Positions 51,771 to 61,233 are shown, counted from the first letter of the stretch. The stretch is 64,000 nucleotides of DNA from Oscillospiraceae bacterium (GCA_020025575.1 JAHHRW010000005.1:62001-126000), one strand, 5' to 3'. The notes: a model not told the origin generated them from the sequence alone. Made by a program: numbers and translations.

Positions 51771-53043
51771 GCTGAGCGCTGCCATTACCCGGTATGGGAT
51801 GCTTTCCGGCGGCGAAACCGTGATCTGTGCCGTTTCCGGCGGGGCGGATTCCATGGCATTGCTGTGCGGAATGTGGCTGTTGAAGGATAAATTCCACATT
51901 CAGGTGGAAGCGGCCCATTTTAATCATCATCTTCGCGGGGAAGAATCTCTTCGTGATGAAGAATTTGTCCGTAGCTTTTGCGCCTTTCACGATATCCCGC
52001 TCCATGTGGGGCAGGCGCAGGTGGTCAGCGGTGCCAAAGGTTTGGAAGCGGCTGCAAGGGATGCCCGTTATGGCTACTTGCGGAGTTTGGATGGGATCAT
52101 TGCCACCGCCCACACTGCCGATGACAATGCAGAAACGGTGCTGATGCACCTGATCCGCGGCACAGGCCTTCGGGGGCTTGGCGGCATCACCCCAAAAGGG
52201 GAGAATCTGATTCGTCCCATGCTGGATGTTACCCGGCAAGAGGTAGAGGCTTTTTTGGCAGAGAACTGGATCAATCACATTGAGGACAGTTCCAATGGCT
52301 CCGATGCATTTTTGAGAAATCGCATTCGCCACCACATCATGCCTTTGCTGCAGGGGGAGAATCCAAGCATCGGACAGAATCTTTCTGCGATGGCCCAGCG
52401 TCTTCGCCAGGAGGATGCGGTCTTGCAGGAGCTTGCAGATGCTGTGGACATTCACAGCGTTTGTCAGCTGCGGAGCCTGAATCCGGCCATTCAGCGCCGT
52501 GCTTTGGAGCACCTTTTGAAAGAATCCGGGATGCCGGAACCAAATGCCAGCCATATTGCGCAGGCTCAGACGCTTGTGCAGACCCAGAGGCCATCTGCGT
52601 TTTCCGTTTTCCCCGGCGGTGTCATATTGCGCCGGAATTATGATCGGTTGGAATCGGGCAGAAACCCTGTGATACTGGAATCGGCGGAACTGCCAATTTC
52701 CGGGTCGGTTATACTGGAATCCATCGGATTACAGGTAAGCTGTGAAAGCACGGAGCATTTTGTAAACACCCCCCATGAATTTACGGTGTGCCCTGTGGGT
52801 AAAATGATGATTCGGTGCAGACAGTCGGGGGACGAGATTCGGCTGCCCGGCGGCACCAAATCTTTAAAAAAACGTTTCGTAGACCAGAAAATCCCAGCCA
52901 GCGAACGCCTTGCAATTCCCGTGATTGCGGACGAAACAGGTGTTTTGGGGGTATGGGGCATGGGTGCCAATCTGGATCGTATTCAGGGGGGGCATCCAGT
53001 TACCATCCGCTTTCAGAAAATACCCCCTATGGGGAATATATAA
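51760..53043 (+). CDS. tilS: tRNA(Ile)-lysidine synthase
   Basis: The 427-residue protein has the PP-loop SGGADSMAL, the AAHFNHHLRGEES and TAHTADDNAET motifs of the N-terminal domain, a central helical region and the TilS C-terminal domain (GGTKSLKKRFVDQKIPASER). It changes C34 of the AUA-reading tRNA-Ile to lysidine. The start lies within the end of dnaB, which suggests coupling. hpt follows after 32 bp, the usual tilS-hpt-ftsH order. Confidence 0.95.
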   Translation: MLSKLSAAITRYGMLSGGETVICAVSGGADSMALLCGMWLLKDKFHIQVEAAHFNHHLRGEESLRDEEFVRSFCAFHDIPLHVGQAQVVSGAKGLEAAARDARYGYLRSLDGIIATAHTADDNAETVLMHLIRGTGLRGLGGITPKGENLIRPMLDVTRQEVEAFLAENWINHIEDSSNGSDAFLRNRIRHHIMPLLQGENPSIGQNLSAMAQRLRQEDAVLQELADAVDIHSVCQLRSLNPAIQRRALEHLLKESGMPEPNASHIAQAQTLVQTQRPSAFSVFPGGVILRRNYDRLESGRNPVILESAELPISGSVILESIGLQVSCESTEHFVNTPHEFTVCPVGKMMIRCRQSGDEIRLPGGTKSLKKRFVDQKIPASERLAIPVIADETGVLGVWGMGANLDRIQGGHPVTIRFQKIPPMGNI

Positions 53044-53075
53044 ATCAAACTAGAAACAAAGTGAGGCTAAAGTAT

Positions 53076-53621
53076 ATGCATAATGATATTCAGAAAGTCT
53101 TGTTCACCGAAGAACAGATCAAGACCCGTATTGCAGAACTGGGCAGAGAACTTTCTAAGGAATATGCCGGAAAAGATCCCATTTTCGTGGGTGTTCTCAA
53201 GGGTGTTGTGATATTCTATGCGGATATGATTCGTGCCATTGATGTGCCATGCCAGCTGGACTTTATGTGGATTTCTTCCTATGCAGGCACGGAATCTACC
53301 GGCAAGATGGTAGTAAAGAAGGATGTTTCCGCGGACATTACCGGTCGTCATGTGGTGATTCTGGAGGACATCTTCGATACCGGCAGTTCTCTGGACTATA
53401 CCTATCACCACTTGCTGGCAAAGAATCCTGCATCGCTGAAGATCTGCACCCTGCTGGATAAGCCTGCCGGACGAAAGCCCGGAATCACCCTGAAGGCGGA
53501 TTACACCGGCTTTGTGATTCCACCTGAGTTTGTGGTTGGTTATGGCCTGGACTACAACGAGCACTATCGCAATCTGCCTTATGTGGGTATTCTCAAGCCC
53601 GAGGCATACGAAAACAAATAA
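53076..53621 (+). CDS. hpt: Hypoxanthine phosphoribosyltransferase
   Basis: The 181-residue protein has the PRPP-binding motif VVILEDIFDTGSSL and the FVGVLKGVVIFYADMIR segment with the invariant loop. It makes IMP and GMP from hypoxanthine or guanine and PRPP, consistent with the purine permease elsewhere in the window. ATG 53076 has GTGAGG in front and gives the normal length; a longer frame upstream lies inside tilS. Confidence 0.95.
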   Translation: MHNDIQKVLFTEEQIKTRIAELGRELSKEYAGKDPIFVGVLKGVVIFYADMIRAIDVPCQLDFMWISSYAGTESTGKMVVKKDVSADITGRHVVILEDIFDTGSSLDYTYHHLLAKNPASLKICTLLDKPAGRKPGITLKADYTGFVIPPEFVVGYGLDYNEHYRNLPYVGILKPEAYENK

Positions 53622-53636
53622 GGAGCAACATTCAAT

Positions 53637-55514
53637 TTGAAAATGCGTAAATATTTACCCTTTGTAGTATATGTCGTTGTATTGTTCCTGATATTCGGCT
53701 GGATATCCGGCGCTTTTGGAATGGGGCGTGACAATCTGGCTTATTCCGAGATTGTTGAATTGTTTAAGAATGAGCAGGTCAGGCGCTTTACCGTTCAGGG
53801 CGATAAGATCCAGCTGGAGCTGCATGAGCCATACAATGGAGACAAAAAACTTGTATGCACCCTTGGCGATTTGGATGCATTCCACGCAGATTTGGATGGA
53901 ACGATTCATCAGCAGCGTGCATCCGGTGTTTTGGAAAGCTACACATTCCTACCGGCCCAGACAACCAGCCCCTATGACTATGTGGTGCCGCTGCTGATCG
54001 TGGGCGGCATCCTGCTGCTGGTTTGGTTCCTGATGATGAGCAGAATCAGCGGCAGCAATCCGCTGAATAACTTTGGCAAGGCCCGTACCGTTTTGGGCAT
54101 ACCCGACGGACGCAAGGTTACATTTGATGATGTGGCCGGTGCCGATGAAGAGAAAGCAGAACTTCAGGAAGTGGTGGATTTTCTGAAAAATCCCCAGAAA
54201 TTCAACCAGATGGGTGCCCGGATTCCCCATGGCATTCTGCTGGTCGGCCCTCCCGGCACGGGCAAAACCCTGCTTGCACGGGCGGTAGCCGGTGAGGCGG
54301 ATGTGCAATTCTTGTCCATCTCCGGTTCAGACTTTGTGGAGATGTATGTAGGTGTCGGCGCAAGCCGTGTGCGTGACCTTTTCGATCAGGCAAAGAAGGT
54401 TGCGCCTGCGATTATCTTTATCGATGAGATTGACGCCGTGGGTCGTAAGCGTGGTTCCGGAGTGGGCGGCGGTCACGACGAAAAGGAACAGACCCTGAAT
54501 CAGATGCTGGTGGAAATGGATGGCTTTGGGAAAAATGAGGGCGTCATTGTTCTGGCTGCAACCAACCGCCCGGATATCCTTGACCCGGCACTGCGCCGTC
54601 CCGGTCGTTTTGACCGTGAGATTTATGTGGGTGTGCCCGATTCCAAGGGCCGTGAAGACATTCTGAAGGTTCATGCACGGGACAAGCGTCTGGGGGATGA
54701 TGTGTCCCTGAAGACCATTGCCATGGCAACCACCGGATTTACCGGTGCAGATTTGCAGAATCTTTTGAACGAAGCCGCCATCCTTGCCACCCGTGCCGAC
54801 CGCCCCGTAATCAACATGGCGGATTTGAACCAGGCCATGATGAAGGTCATTGCAGGCCCCGAAAAGCGGAGCCGTCTGCGCAATGCAAGGGATATTCGTC
54901 TGACTGCTGTGCATGAGGCCGGCCATGCCATTGCCATGTATTTCCTGCCCACACACGATCCGGTGCATCAGATCAGTGTGATTCCCCGGGGCCAGGCTCT
55001 GGGCCTGACCTGGAGCATGCCCAAGGAAGAATCCACCCATGTGACCAGAAACGAGATGTATGAGGACATTGTGGGACTGCTGGGCGGCCGTGTGGCTGAG
55101 GATCTGACCTTTGGGGATGTGTCCACCGGCGCATCCAACGACATTGACAGAGCATCTCAGCTGGCTCGGGATATGGTTTCCCGGTATGGCATGTGCGAGG
55201 CTCTGGGTACCGTTTCTTACAATTCCGAGGATGAGGTCTTCATCGGCGGCAGCTATGGCAAGACCAAGAGTTACTCGGAAAAAGTGGCTGGCATCATTGA
55301 TGATGAAGTCAAAAAGCTTATGGATCAGGCCTATGCGCAGTGCCGCAAGATTCTTGCGGACAATGCGGATAAGCTGACTGAGGTAGCGGACTTCCTGGTT
55401 GCCCATGAAGTCATGTCCGGTCAGCAGTTTGCCGATTGCATGGAAGGCAAGACGGTGGATGCTGAAGCGCAGACATCTTTGTTTGATTCCATCCGCAAAG
55501 ACGAGGAAAAATAA
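53637..55514 (+). CDS. ftsH: ATP-dependent zinc metalloprotease FtsH
   Basis: The 625-residue protein has two N-terminal helices (7-27 and about 115-134) enclosing an outside domain. Then come the AAA module with Walker A GPPGTGKT (204-211), Walker [10 protein letters not shown] and the second region of homology, and the zinc-protease motif HEAGH (425-429). It degrades membrane and some soluble proteins. TTG 53637 is preferred since AGGAG then lies 11 bases away; ATG 53643 is a second choice. A normal FtsH in length and motifs. Confidence 0.96.
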   Translation: MKMRKYLPFVVYVVVLFLIFGWISGAFGMGRDNLAYSEIVELFKNEQVRRFTVQGDKIQLELHEPYNGDKKLVCTLGDLDAFHADLDGTIHQQRASGVLESYTFLPAQTTSPYDYVVPLLIVGGILLLVWFLMMSRISGSNPLNNFGKARTVLGIPDGRKVTFDDVAGADEEKAELQEVVDFLKNPQKFNQMGARIPHGILLVGPPGTGKTLLARAVAGEADVQFLSISGSDFVEMYVGVGASRVRDLFDQAKKVAPAIIFIDEIDAVGRKRGSGVGGGHDEKEQTLNQMLVEMDGFGKNEGVIVLAATNRPDILDPALRRPGRFDREIYVGVPDSKGREDILKVHARDKRLGDDVSLKTIAMATTGFTGADLQNLLNEAAILATRADRPVINMADLNQAMMKVIAGPEKRSRLRNARDIRLTAVHEAGHAIAMYFLPTHDPVHQISVIPRGQALGLTWSMPKEESTHVTRNEMYEDIVGLLGGRVAEDLTFGDVSTGASNDIDRASQLARDMVSRYGMCEALGTVSYNSEDEVFIGGSYGKTKSYSEKVAGIIDDEVKKLMDQAYAQCRKILADNADKLTEVADFLVAHEVMSGQQFADCMEGKTVDAEAQTSLFDSIRKDEEK

Positions 55515-55520
55515 AAATAG

Positions 55521-55610
55521 GGAGCGCTGCTCGATTTGAACGGCACCCCATTTGTTAGACAGTGTGATATGCTGATAACAAGCGGGGGCAGTTCAGAGCA
55601 GCGCTCCTTT
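55521..55610. terminator. Large-loop terminator after ftsH
   Basis: A perfect 12-bp stem (55521-55532 with 55596-55607) closes a 63-nt loop that contains further partial pairing (CCCC/GGGG). T-rich tracts lie on both sides, so it may act for ftsH and for the convergent trhA gene. The loop is unusually long for an intrinsic terminator. Confidence 0.6.
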
Positions 55611-55632
55611 TCTGGGTCAATGAAATTGTGGA

Positions 55633-56307
55633 TTACATGCTGTAAAAATAGAAGGCGAAGAAGTGCAGCACGCTGCCCAGAACCACGAATACATGGAAGA
55701 TGGAGTGCATCCACCGAACTTTGGAACCGATGCTGTACAGCACGGCACCGATGGTGTATGCAATTCCGCCGAACAGCAGCAGATAGAACCCGGTGGGGGT
55801 CAGGATGTGCCACAGAATCTTTATGAATGGCACAATGGCCCAGCCCATTCCAATGTAGCAGATCATGGAAAAGACCTGATATTTGTGCAGATCAATGGCG
55901 GTGAGCGTGGCAGCGATGGCACACAGAGTCCACTCCATCAGGAAAATACTCCAGCCCAACTGGGGAGAAGCCCTGCGGATGGCGCCAAGGGATATGATGG
56001 TATAGCTGCCTGCAATGAGGAAATAGATGGCGCAGTGGTCAAGGATCTGCAAAACCTTTTTGGTGGTGCTCGGTTTCCAAGCATGGTAGATGCTGGAGAT
56101 GCTGTACAAAATAATCAGACAGCTGCCGTATACGGCGGCTGCAGCAATCTCGGTGGGGCCGTGATAGGTGGCAGCTTTGATGACGCACAGCACCAGCGCT
56201 GCGATTCCGCCCAGACCGCCGATGGCGTGGGTCAATGTGTTGGTCAGTTCTTCGGCAAAGGTATAGTCGGGCAAGACCCGATCACAAAGTCTGATTCGTT
56301 TCTGCAT
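55633..56307 (-). CDS. trhA: Hemolysin III/TrhA family membrane protein
   Basis: The 224-residue protein has seven predicted helices and the PAQR/hemolysin III pattern: EELTNTLTHAIGGLGG, SSIYHAW with a metal-ligand His, LDHCAIYFLIAGSYT, and a late HSIFHVFVVLGS with two histidines. Family members are linked to membrane-lipid homeostasis; the hemolysin name is historical. GGAGG lies before ATG 56307. Confidence 0.9.
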   Translation of the reverse strand: MQKRIRLCDRVLPDYTFAEELTNTLTHAIGGLGGIAALVLCVIKAATYHGPTEIAAAAVYGSCLIILYSISSIYHAWKPSTTKKVLQILDHCAIYFLIAGSYTIISLGAIRRASPQLGWSIFLMEWTLCAIAATLTAIDLHKYQVFSMICYIGMGWAIVPFIKILWHILTPTGFYLLLFGGIAYTIGAVLYSIGSKVRWMHSIFHVFVVLGSVLHFFAFYFYSM

Positions 56308-56361
56308 GGGATTACCTCCGGGGCTCTTGATGATTTTATCTTATCACATAACCCTCTAAAA

Positions 56362-56425
56362 GGTTCTCTACTAGTGAGAATCTACCAGGAACGGCTGGTA
56401 GAATTCCCTTCTCTCAAGGGGAGAG
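56362..56425. repeat. Three tandem hairpins in the trhA upstream region
   Basis: Three neighbouring inverted repeats follow one another: GGTTCTC/GAGAATC (56362-56382), a perfect CTACCAG/CTGGTAG (56382-56401), and CCCTT/AAGGG or the alternative CTCTC/GAGAG (56406-56425). No gene lies here. They may be regulatory, part of an untranslated RNA, or an intergenic repeat element. Confidence 0.4.
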
Positions 56426-56545
56426 TTCAGAGTAGTTAGATTATATGTACAAAAAGTGGGCGGCAAATTTGGAATACTCTGGCAGGAATTCATAAAATAT
56501 TTATGTACTTCACTGTGCGTGTTGTGCTATAATATGAATAGTGAC

Positions 56546-56567
56546 ACCCGGCTTACAGCAGCCGGGT
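56546..56567 (+). other. Leader hairpin before the CBS gene
   Basis: ACCCGGCT (56546-56553) pairs with AGCCGGGT (56560-56567) shortly after a TATAAT at 56527-56532 and just upstream of the AAAGGAG ribosome site. The hairpin at the very 5' end may stabilise the message or act in control. Confidence 0.45.
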
Positions 56568-56583
56568 TTATAAAGGAGCACCT

Positions 56584-56997
56584 ATGAACAACATCCTGTT
56601 TTTTCTTACACCCAAGGCCATGTGTGCCCATCTGCATGCAGACGATACCCTGCGGCAGGCACTAGAGCGGATGGAGAGCGCTGGATATACCTCGCTGCCC
56701 ATTCTGAATAAACGGGGGGAGTATTGCGGAACCCTGTCCGAAGGAGATTTGCTCTGGGCAATTAAAAATCTTTGTTACATGGATATGCGCCAGGCAGAAG
56801 CACATCGGATTATGGAAATCGTGCACCGCAAGGACTATATTCCCGTAAAAGTAAATACATCCATGCATGATTTGATCGACCGCGCTGCAAATCAGAATTT
56901 TGTCCCTGTTATTGATGACAAGGGGGCGTTCATCGGTATTGTTACCCGCAGGGCCATCATCAAATACTGCCAGCAGCAGTTATTTTCCGAGGATTGA
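56584..56997 (+). CDS. CBS-pair protein, CbpB-like
   Basis: The 137-residue protein consists of two CBS motifs (about 15-65 with LHADDTLRQALERMESAGYTSLPIL, and about 80-130 with DYIPVKVNTSMHDLIDRAANQNFVPVIDD) and nothing else. In Firmicutes stand-alone CBS pairs of this type include c-di-AMP-binding CbpB/DarB, which would be interesting with GdpP encoded 9 kb upstream; other nucleotide ligands are possible. AAAGGAG precedes the ATG. It has its own promoter and terminator. Confidence 0.82.
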   Translation: MNNILFFLTPKAMCAHLHADDTLRQALERMESAGYTSLPILNKRGEYCGTLSEGDLLWAIKNLCYMDMRQAEAHRIMEIVHRKDYIPVKVNTSMHDLIDRAANQNFVPVIDDKGAFIGIVTRRAIIKYCQQQLFSED

Positions 56998-57010
56998 TTC
57001 TCAGATGGAA

Positions 57011-57045
57011 CCGAGAAGGGCACCAGTGCCTTTCTCGGTTTTTTT
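57011..57045 (+). terminator. Terminator of the CBS gene
   Basis: A near-perfect 13-bp stem (57011-57023 with 57026-57038) is followed by seven T. Confidence 0.93.
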
Positions 57046-57188
57046 CTAAGGGATGGCACATACAGACAGGGCAGGGAATTTGTACCACTTTCTTTGACTT
57101 TATGAAATTTCCGTATTACAATGAAAACATCACCAATATCATATTTCTCTGGATGGAACATGAATTGTAATTGACAAGGGGAAACAGA

Positions 57189-57513
57189 ATGAAAAAGGTG
57201 ATATCTGTTGTGCTGGTGCGGCACAGGCCACAATGTCCTCATCGATGTCCATGGCTGGTTCGATCAGATCATTTGTTCAACAAGTCGCTCAGGACAGGTC
57301 TGTCGGGAACTTCATAATGCCTTCCCGTCAGGGGATTATACGACGCTGAGAGGCGGCAGGGGGTATTTTGCTGCATGGGCCGGATACACACAGGGGTTTG
57401 AATCCTGCCTGTTTGCGTTCCCATATATTAGCAATGCGAAGCAGTTCTATGGCAGAAAATACGATCAGCGCTTTAATGAGGCGGTCTGCGATATTTTTAC
57501 TACATACCAATGA
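57189..57513 (+). pseudogene. Remnant of a secreted M14-type peptidase
   Basis: An ATG at 57189 with GGGGAAA in front opens a signal-like MKKVISVVLV. The sequence resembling a peptidase then continues in another frame: HNVLIDVHGWFDQIIC, then GRGYFAAWAGYTQGFESCLFAFP and a C-terminal tail to 57513. This resembles the end of M14 zinc carboxypeptidases, but most of the catalytic domain, including the HxxE zinc site, is missing. The catalytic Glu expected in the final motif appears as Ala (SCLFAFP). An internal deletion with frameshift explains both halves. The family call is by eye. Confidence 0.5.
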
Positions 57514-57587
57514 TCTTAGAGAAAAAATAGAATGTAACAAGATTCTCTGGGATTTATATTTTGAAAAAGCAGAAAGGAAAGAATACA

Positions 57588-58595
57588 ATGAAAAAAATGT
57601 TATCCATCATGGCAGCACTGGTACTTATTGTGAGCTGTTTGGCGGCACCGGTGTCAGCGGTGGGAACCAGTTTCACGGACGTGAAAGAAAGTGACTATTT
57701 CTACAACCCTGTCCAGTGGGCTGTGGAGAATGGGGTTACATCCGGTATGGGCGATAACAGATTTGGCCCATCGTATCCTTGCACCAGAGGGCAGGTCGTT
57801 ACGTTCCTGTGGCGTGCGGCAGGGAGTCCCTCGCCCAGTTCCGACAGCAATCCCTTTGTTGATGTGGGAACAGATGACTATTTTTACACACCTGTGCTGT
57901 GGGCGGTGGAAAATGGTATTACTGCCGGCGTGGGAGCCAACAGATTCGGCCCCAACCAAACCTGCACCAGAGCACAGATTGTGACCTTCCTGTGGAAATC
58001 CCTAAATGCTCCGGAACCCAGCAATCCCAATGCGGGATTTTCTGATGTGGTTGCCTCTGCCTATTATGCAAAGCCTGTTGCATGGGCGGTGGAGAACGGT
58101 GTTACCGCAGGCATGGGCAACAATCAGTTTGCGCCCGAGGCAACCTGTACCCGTGGTCAGGTCATGACATTCCTGTATAAGGCGAAAGGTACTGTCCCCG
58201 GCGCACCCGAAACGGAAGACAATGCCCAATTGGACATGGCGAAAGAAGTATTCAATTTGGTCAATGCTGAGCGCGAAAAGGCAGGCGTGACACCGCTTAC
58301 ATACTACGAACTGGGACAGCCTGCTGTGGATATTCGGTGTGAGGAGCTGAAGGAGCTATTCTCTCATACAAGACCCAATGGCAGCCTCTGGTTCACGGTG
58401 CTGAATGAACTGGAGCTCTACGTATGGGGCTGCGGTGAAAATATCGCATGGGGGCAGAGATCCCCTGAAGAGGTCATGCAAGATTGGATGAATTCTGAGG
58501 GGCATAGGGCAAACATCCTCAATCCGGAGTTTACCGGCCTTGCCGTTGCAACAGACGGTGCTTACTGGGTTCAGCTGTTCGTTACGGAGGGATAG
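57588..58595 (+). CDS. Secreted protein with three SLH domains and a CAP domain
   Basis: The 335-residue protein has a signal peptide (1-23). Three S-layer homology repeats follow in about 26-205, each with FxDV, YFYxPVxWAVENGxTxGxGxNxFxP and CTRxQxVTFLWxA. The C-terminal CAP/SCP domain (about 215-335) contains LVNAEREKAGV, FSHTRPNGS, GENIAWG and SEGHRANILNPEFT. SLH domains hold it to cell-wall polysaccharide; CAP domains are common in surface proteins of unclear activity. ATG 57588 has AGAAAGGAAAG in front. A terminator follows. Confidence 0.93.
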   Translation: MKKMLSIMAALVLIVSCLAAPVSAVGTSFTDVKESDYFYNPVQWAVENGVTSGMGDNRFGPSYPCTRGQVVTFLWRAAGSPSPSSDSNPFVDVGTDDYFYTPVLWAVENGITAGVGANRFGPNQTCTRAQIVTFLWKSLNAPEPSNPNAGFSDVVASAYYAKPVAWAVENGVTAGMGNNQFAPEATCTRGQVMTFLYKAKGTVPGAPETEDNAQLDMAKEVFNLVNAEREKAGVTPLTYYELGQPAVDIRCEELKELFSHTRPNGSLWFTVLNELELYVWGCGENIAWGQRSPEEVMQDWMNSEGHRANILNPEFTGLAVATDGAYWVQLFVTEG

Positions 58596-58617
58596 TCCAG
58601 TTATTATCCGCAGATAT

Positions 58618-58656
58618 CAAAAAACCGGAGCCGTTCACAGGAACGGTTCCGGTTTT
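58618..58656. terminator. Bidirectional terminator
   Basis: AAACCGGA-CCGTTC pairs with GAACGG-TCCGGTTT around an ACAG loop, with A and T runs on each side, between two convergent genes. Confidence 0.85.
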
Positions 58657-58691
58657 GTATATGGGTGGTCTGCAGGGCCAACGTTTTTGCA

Positions 58692-59786
58692 TTAGGCAAT
58701 GCTGGATGCCCACAGGGAGAAATCTTTTGCATAGGTAACCTGATCGTTTGCAAGGCAGGCCATTTGGAAGACCCAAAAATCCTTGCTGGTTTCCTTGACA
58801 CAGATCATGTTATAGTATGACAGATCCGCTTTGTCGGTGGAATAGAAAGTTGTAATCAAATTGCCGTACATATCTTTCTGGAATGGCTCCAAATCGTTGG
58901 ATTCTGCCACAAGATTTGCGTAATCTTCCAGAGTCATTCCGGTTAGATTGTTGGAGTGCTTGTCATCAGCCATGGACAGGATCAGTACATTGCGATTGGC
59001 AAGGACACCGGTAAAGCCCGGTGCATTCCGAACTTCCAAGCCGGGCTCTGCATAAATGTTCAGACCGGAAGGCATTGCATATTGGGTGAGGTTGCTGTAA
59101 TCCAGCTCCATGCCTTCGGTATCCAGAATGAGATCGATGGTGTCGGCTGCCTCTTCGTATGCATCCAGCCACTCGTTATCGTCGGTACTGTCGCAGAAGG
59201 AGAAGACGTAGTTTGCATCCGTTGTGACCACTTCGTAACGATAGATGCGGTTGGAGTAGTCATCGTAGGATTGTACATAGTCCACCATAACGGCATCCCA
59301 TTCATCGACTGTGGTGGGGTTTAGCTCCTTGATAAAGGGCTCGGGTGCCTGCTCCGGCTCGGTGGTTTCTTCCGGAGCCATCGATATGGAGGGGTTGGTA
59401 TTTTCAGAGGACAGAGGTTCTGCGGCTCCGAAATGCACAATCCGATCCATCATCTGTTCTGTGCTCATGGTCAGTACGGATTGATCCACGGGGAAAACCT
59501 CGATAGAGATGTAGGAGTGATCTCTGGGGGATTTGGGACTGGAGAACACCTGAAGATTGTCCTGCACCACGGACAGTTCAAAACCCTGGGGCTGCTCCAG
59601 CTGAAAGTGAATCACCCTGGGCGCAGATGGCTCGGTGGGCATGGTGATGGGGATGGTAGATGGCAGTGCAGCAGGTTCGGTGGTGGTGACCGGAACTGTG
59701 GTTTCGGTGGGGGAGTTCTGCTTGCCGCAGCCGCAAAGCAAGCTAAAAGTCAATAATATTGCCAAAAACAGGCTGGATTTCTTCAT
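58692..59786 (-). CDS. Lipoprotein of unknown function
   Basis: The 364-residue protein starts MKKSSLFLAILLTFSLLCGC with a lipobox and then a Thr/Pro-rich linker, so it is anchored outside. Two similar mixed alpha/beta regions follow (about 70-200, then 245-364). Each has a QGFELSVVQDNLQVFSSP or GLNIYAEPGLEVRNAPGF opening that suggests an internal duplication. I do not recognise the family. AAGGAG precedes ATG 59786; earlier in-frame ATGs lie in the promoter. It has its own promoter in the end of mocR. Confidence 0.75.
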   Translation of the reverse strand: MKKSSLFLAILLTFSLLCGCGKQNSPTETTVPVTTTEPAALPSTIPITMPTEPSAPRVIHFQLEQPQGFELSVVQDNLQVFSSPKSPRDHSYISIEVFPVDQSVLTMSTEQMMDRIVHFGAAEPLSSENTNPSISMAPEETTEPEQAPEPFIKELNPTTVDEWDAVMVDYVQSYDDYSNRIYRYEVVTTDANYVFSFCDSTDDNEWLDAYEEAADTIDLILDTEGMELDYSNLTQYAMPSGLNIYAEPGLEVRNAPGFTGVLANRNVLILSMADDKHSNNLTGMTLEDYANLVAESNDLEPFQKDMYGNLITTFYSTDKADLSYYNMICVKETSKDFWVFQMACLANDQVTYAKDFSLWASSIA

Positions 59787-59820
59787 GTTAAGGCTCCTTT
59801 TTTGCCATAATTTGAAAATC

Positions 59821-61227
59821 TTATCCATTATAGCACAAAAGTAGTTCGTTTTCAAGAATCTTACGCAGCCGATCAATGGCTGGCAGCAGGTTTTTCTCCT
59901 GAAGGCCGGAGTAGTTTACCACCAGACAGTGGGCAGACCAATCGGGGGGCGTGTGCTGATAGTATTCACTCAGGGCCTTGATGTGGATTCCGGCCTGCGC
60001 ACAAAGGGAAACCAATTCAGAATCGGAACGGTCAGTTTCTACCCGAAGCAGGAAGTGCAGTCCGGCATCCTGCTCCATGATGGTGATTTTGCCGGAAAAG
60101 GGGCAGCTTTGCAGCACATCGGTTACAAAATTTCGGCGGTTTCGGTAGAATTTACGCATACGGTTGATGTGCTTTTCAAAATGTCCCTGAGACAGAAATC
60201 TTGCCAGGGTGTACTGCTCAAAGCTGGGCACCGTACAGCTGTAAAATCCAAGCTTTTGTCTGAATTCATCCATGAGTCGAGGGGGAAGTACCATGTAACT
60301 GATACGGATGGATGGGGCCAGACTTTTGGAAAAGGTGTTCATATAGATGACCCGGCCGAACCTGTCCATGGCTTGCAGAGCGGGAACCGGGTGGGCGTGA
60401 AAGCGAAATTCTGAGTCATAGTCATCCTCGATGAGCCACCGATCCGGCTGCTGGGATGCCCACTGCAGCAGTTGGTGGCGCCGCTTTGCCGGGGTGACGA
60501 TGCCGGTGGGGAAGTGGTGACTGGGGGAGCAGTGCAGCACTTGCGCATGGCCCAGCTGCTGGGGGATGACGCCCTGCTCATCAGTGGGGGCGCTGATACA
60601 TTTTACACCGCCGGCGGCATAGATTTGGCGTATTTTCTGATAGCCGGGGTCTTCCACGGCGTAGATTTTGTCCCTGCCAAGCAATTGCAGCAGCAGATTG
60701 TACAGAAAGTCTGTACCTGCGCCGATGAGTATATTCCTGGGGTCTACCTGCATATTCCGAAAAGCGGACAGGTGGTTGGCGATGGCCTGCCGCAATTCCT
60801 GATATCCCTGGCTTGGCAGAGGAGCCAGCAGCTTATCCCCATAGTCCAGCATGACCTGCCGCTGCAGTTTCATCCATACGGAAAATGGGAAACCGGAGGC
60901 GGCGGCATTGGCGGTCAGATCCACCGGCCATACAGGACTGGGGGGATCGGGCTGAGAAATGGGTGCGGATATGGGAACCAGATGTTCTGTCGGTTCCACA
61001 AAATAACCGATTTTCTCTTCTGAACGAAGATATCCCTCGCAGACTAGCTGGGCGTAGGCCGCCTCCACCGTGACCTTGCTGATTTCCAGATGGGTGGCAA
61101 GAGCCCGTTTCGAGGGGAGCTTTTCATTGGGGGCCAGCCGACCGCTGAGAATGTCCTGCCGAATGCACCGATACAGGGATTCATACAGCGGCAGTCCCGG
61201 GGCTTTTTGCAGTTCATAGGTCAGCAT
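59821..61227 (-). CDS. MocR-type regulator (GntR helix-turn-helix fused to aminotransferase fold)
   Basis: The 468-residue protein has an N-terminal GntR winged helix (residues 10-75: LPSKRALATHLEISKVTVEAAYAQL) and a class I aminotransferase-like domain. That domain has a PLP-site lysine in NTFSKSLAPSIRISYM and an IEDDYDSEF motif. MocR proteins sense PLP or amino compounds, for example PdxR and GabR. No PLP or GABA genes are next to it; it follows thiN by six bases, so the two are cotranscribed. Target unknown. Confidence 0.9.
   Translation of the reverse strand: MLTYELQKAPGLPLYESLYRCIRQDILSGRLAPNEKLPSKRALATHLEISKVTVEAAYAQLVCEGYLRSEEKIGYFVEPTEHLVPISAPISQPDPPSPVWPVDLTANAAASGFPFSVWMKLQRQVMLDYGDKLLAPLPSQGYQELRQAIANHLSAFRNMQVDPRNILIGAGTDFLYNLLLQLLGRDKIYAVEDPGYQKIRQIYAAGGVKCISAPTDEQGVIPQQLGHAQVLHCSPSHHFPTGIVTPAKRRHQLLQWASQQPDRWLIEDDYDSEFRFHAHPVPALQAMDRFGRVIYMNTFSKSLAPSIRISYMVLPPRLMDEFRQKLGFYSCTVPSFEQYTLARFLSQGHFEKHINRMRKFYRNRRNFVTDVLQSCPFSGKITIMEQDAGLHFLLRVETDRSDSELVSLCAQAGIHIKALSEYYQHTPPDWSAHCLVVNYSGLQEKNLLPAIDRLRKILENELLLCYNG
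59827..59855 (-). promoter_or_regulatory. Promoter of the lipoprotein gene
   Basis: Minus strand -35 TTGAAA (59855-59850), 17-bp spacer, perfect -10 TATAAT (59832-59827). It overlaps the last codons of the upstream MocR gene. Confidence 0.75.
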
Positions 61228-61233
61228 GGCAAA

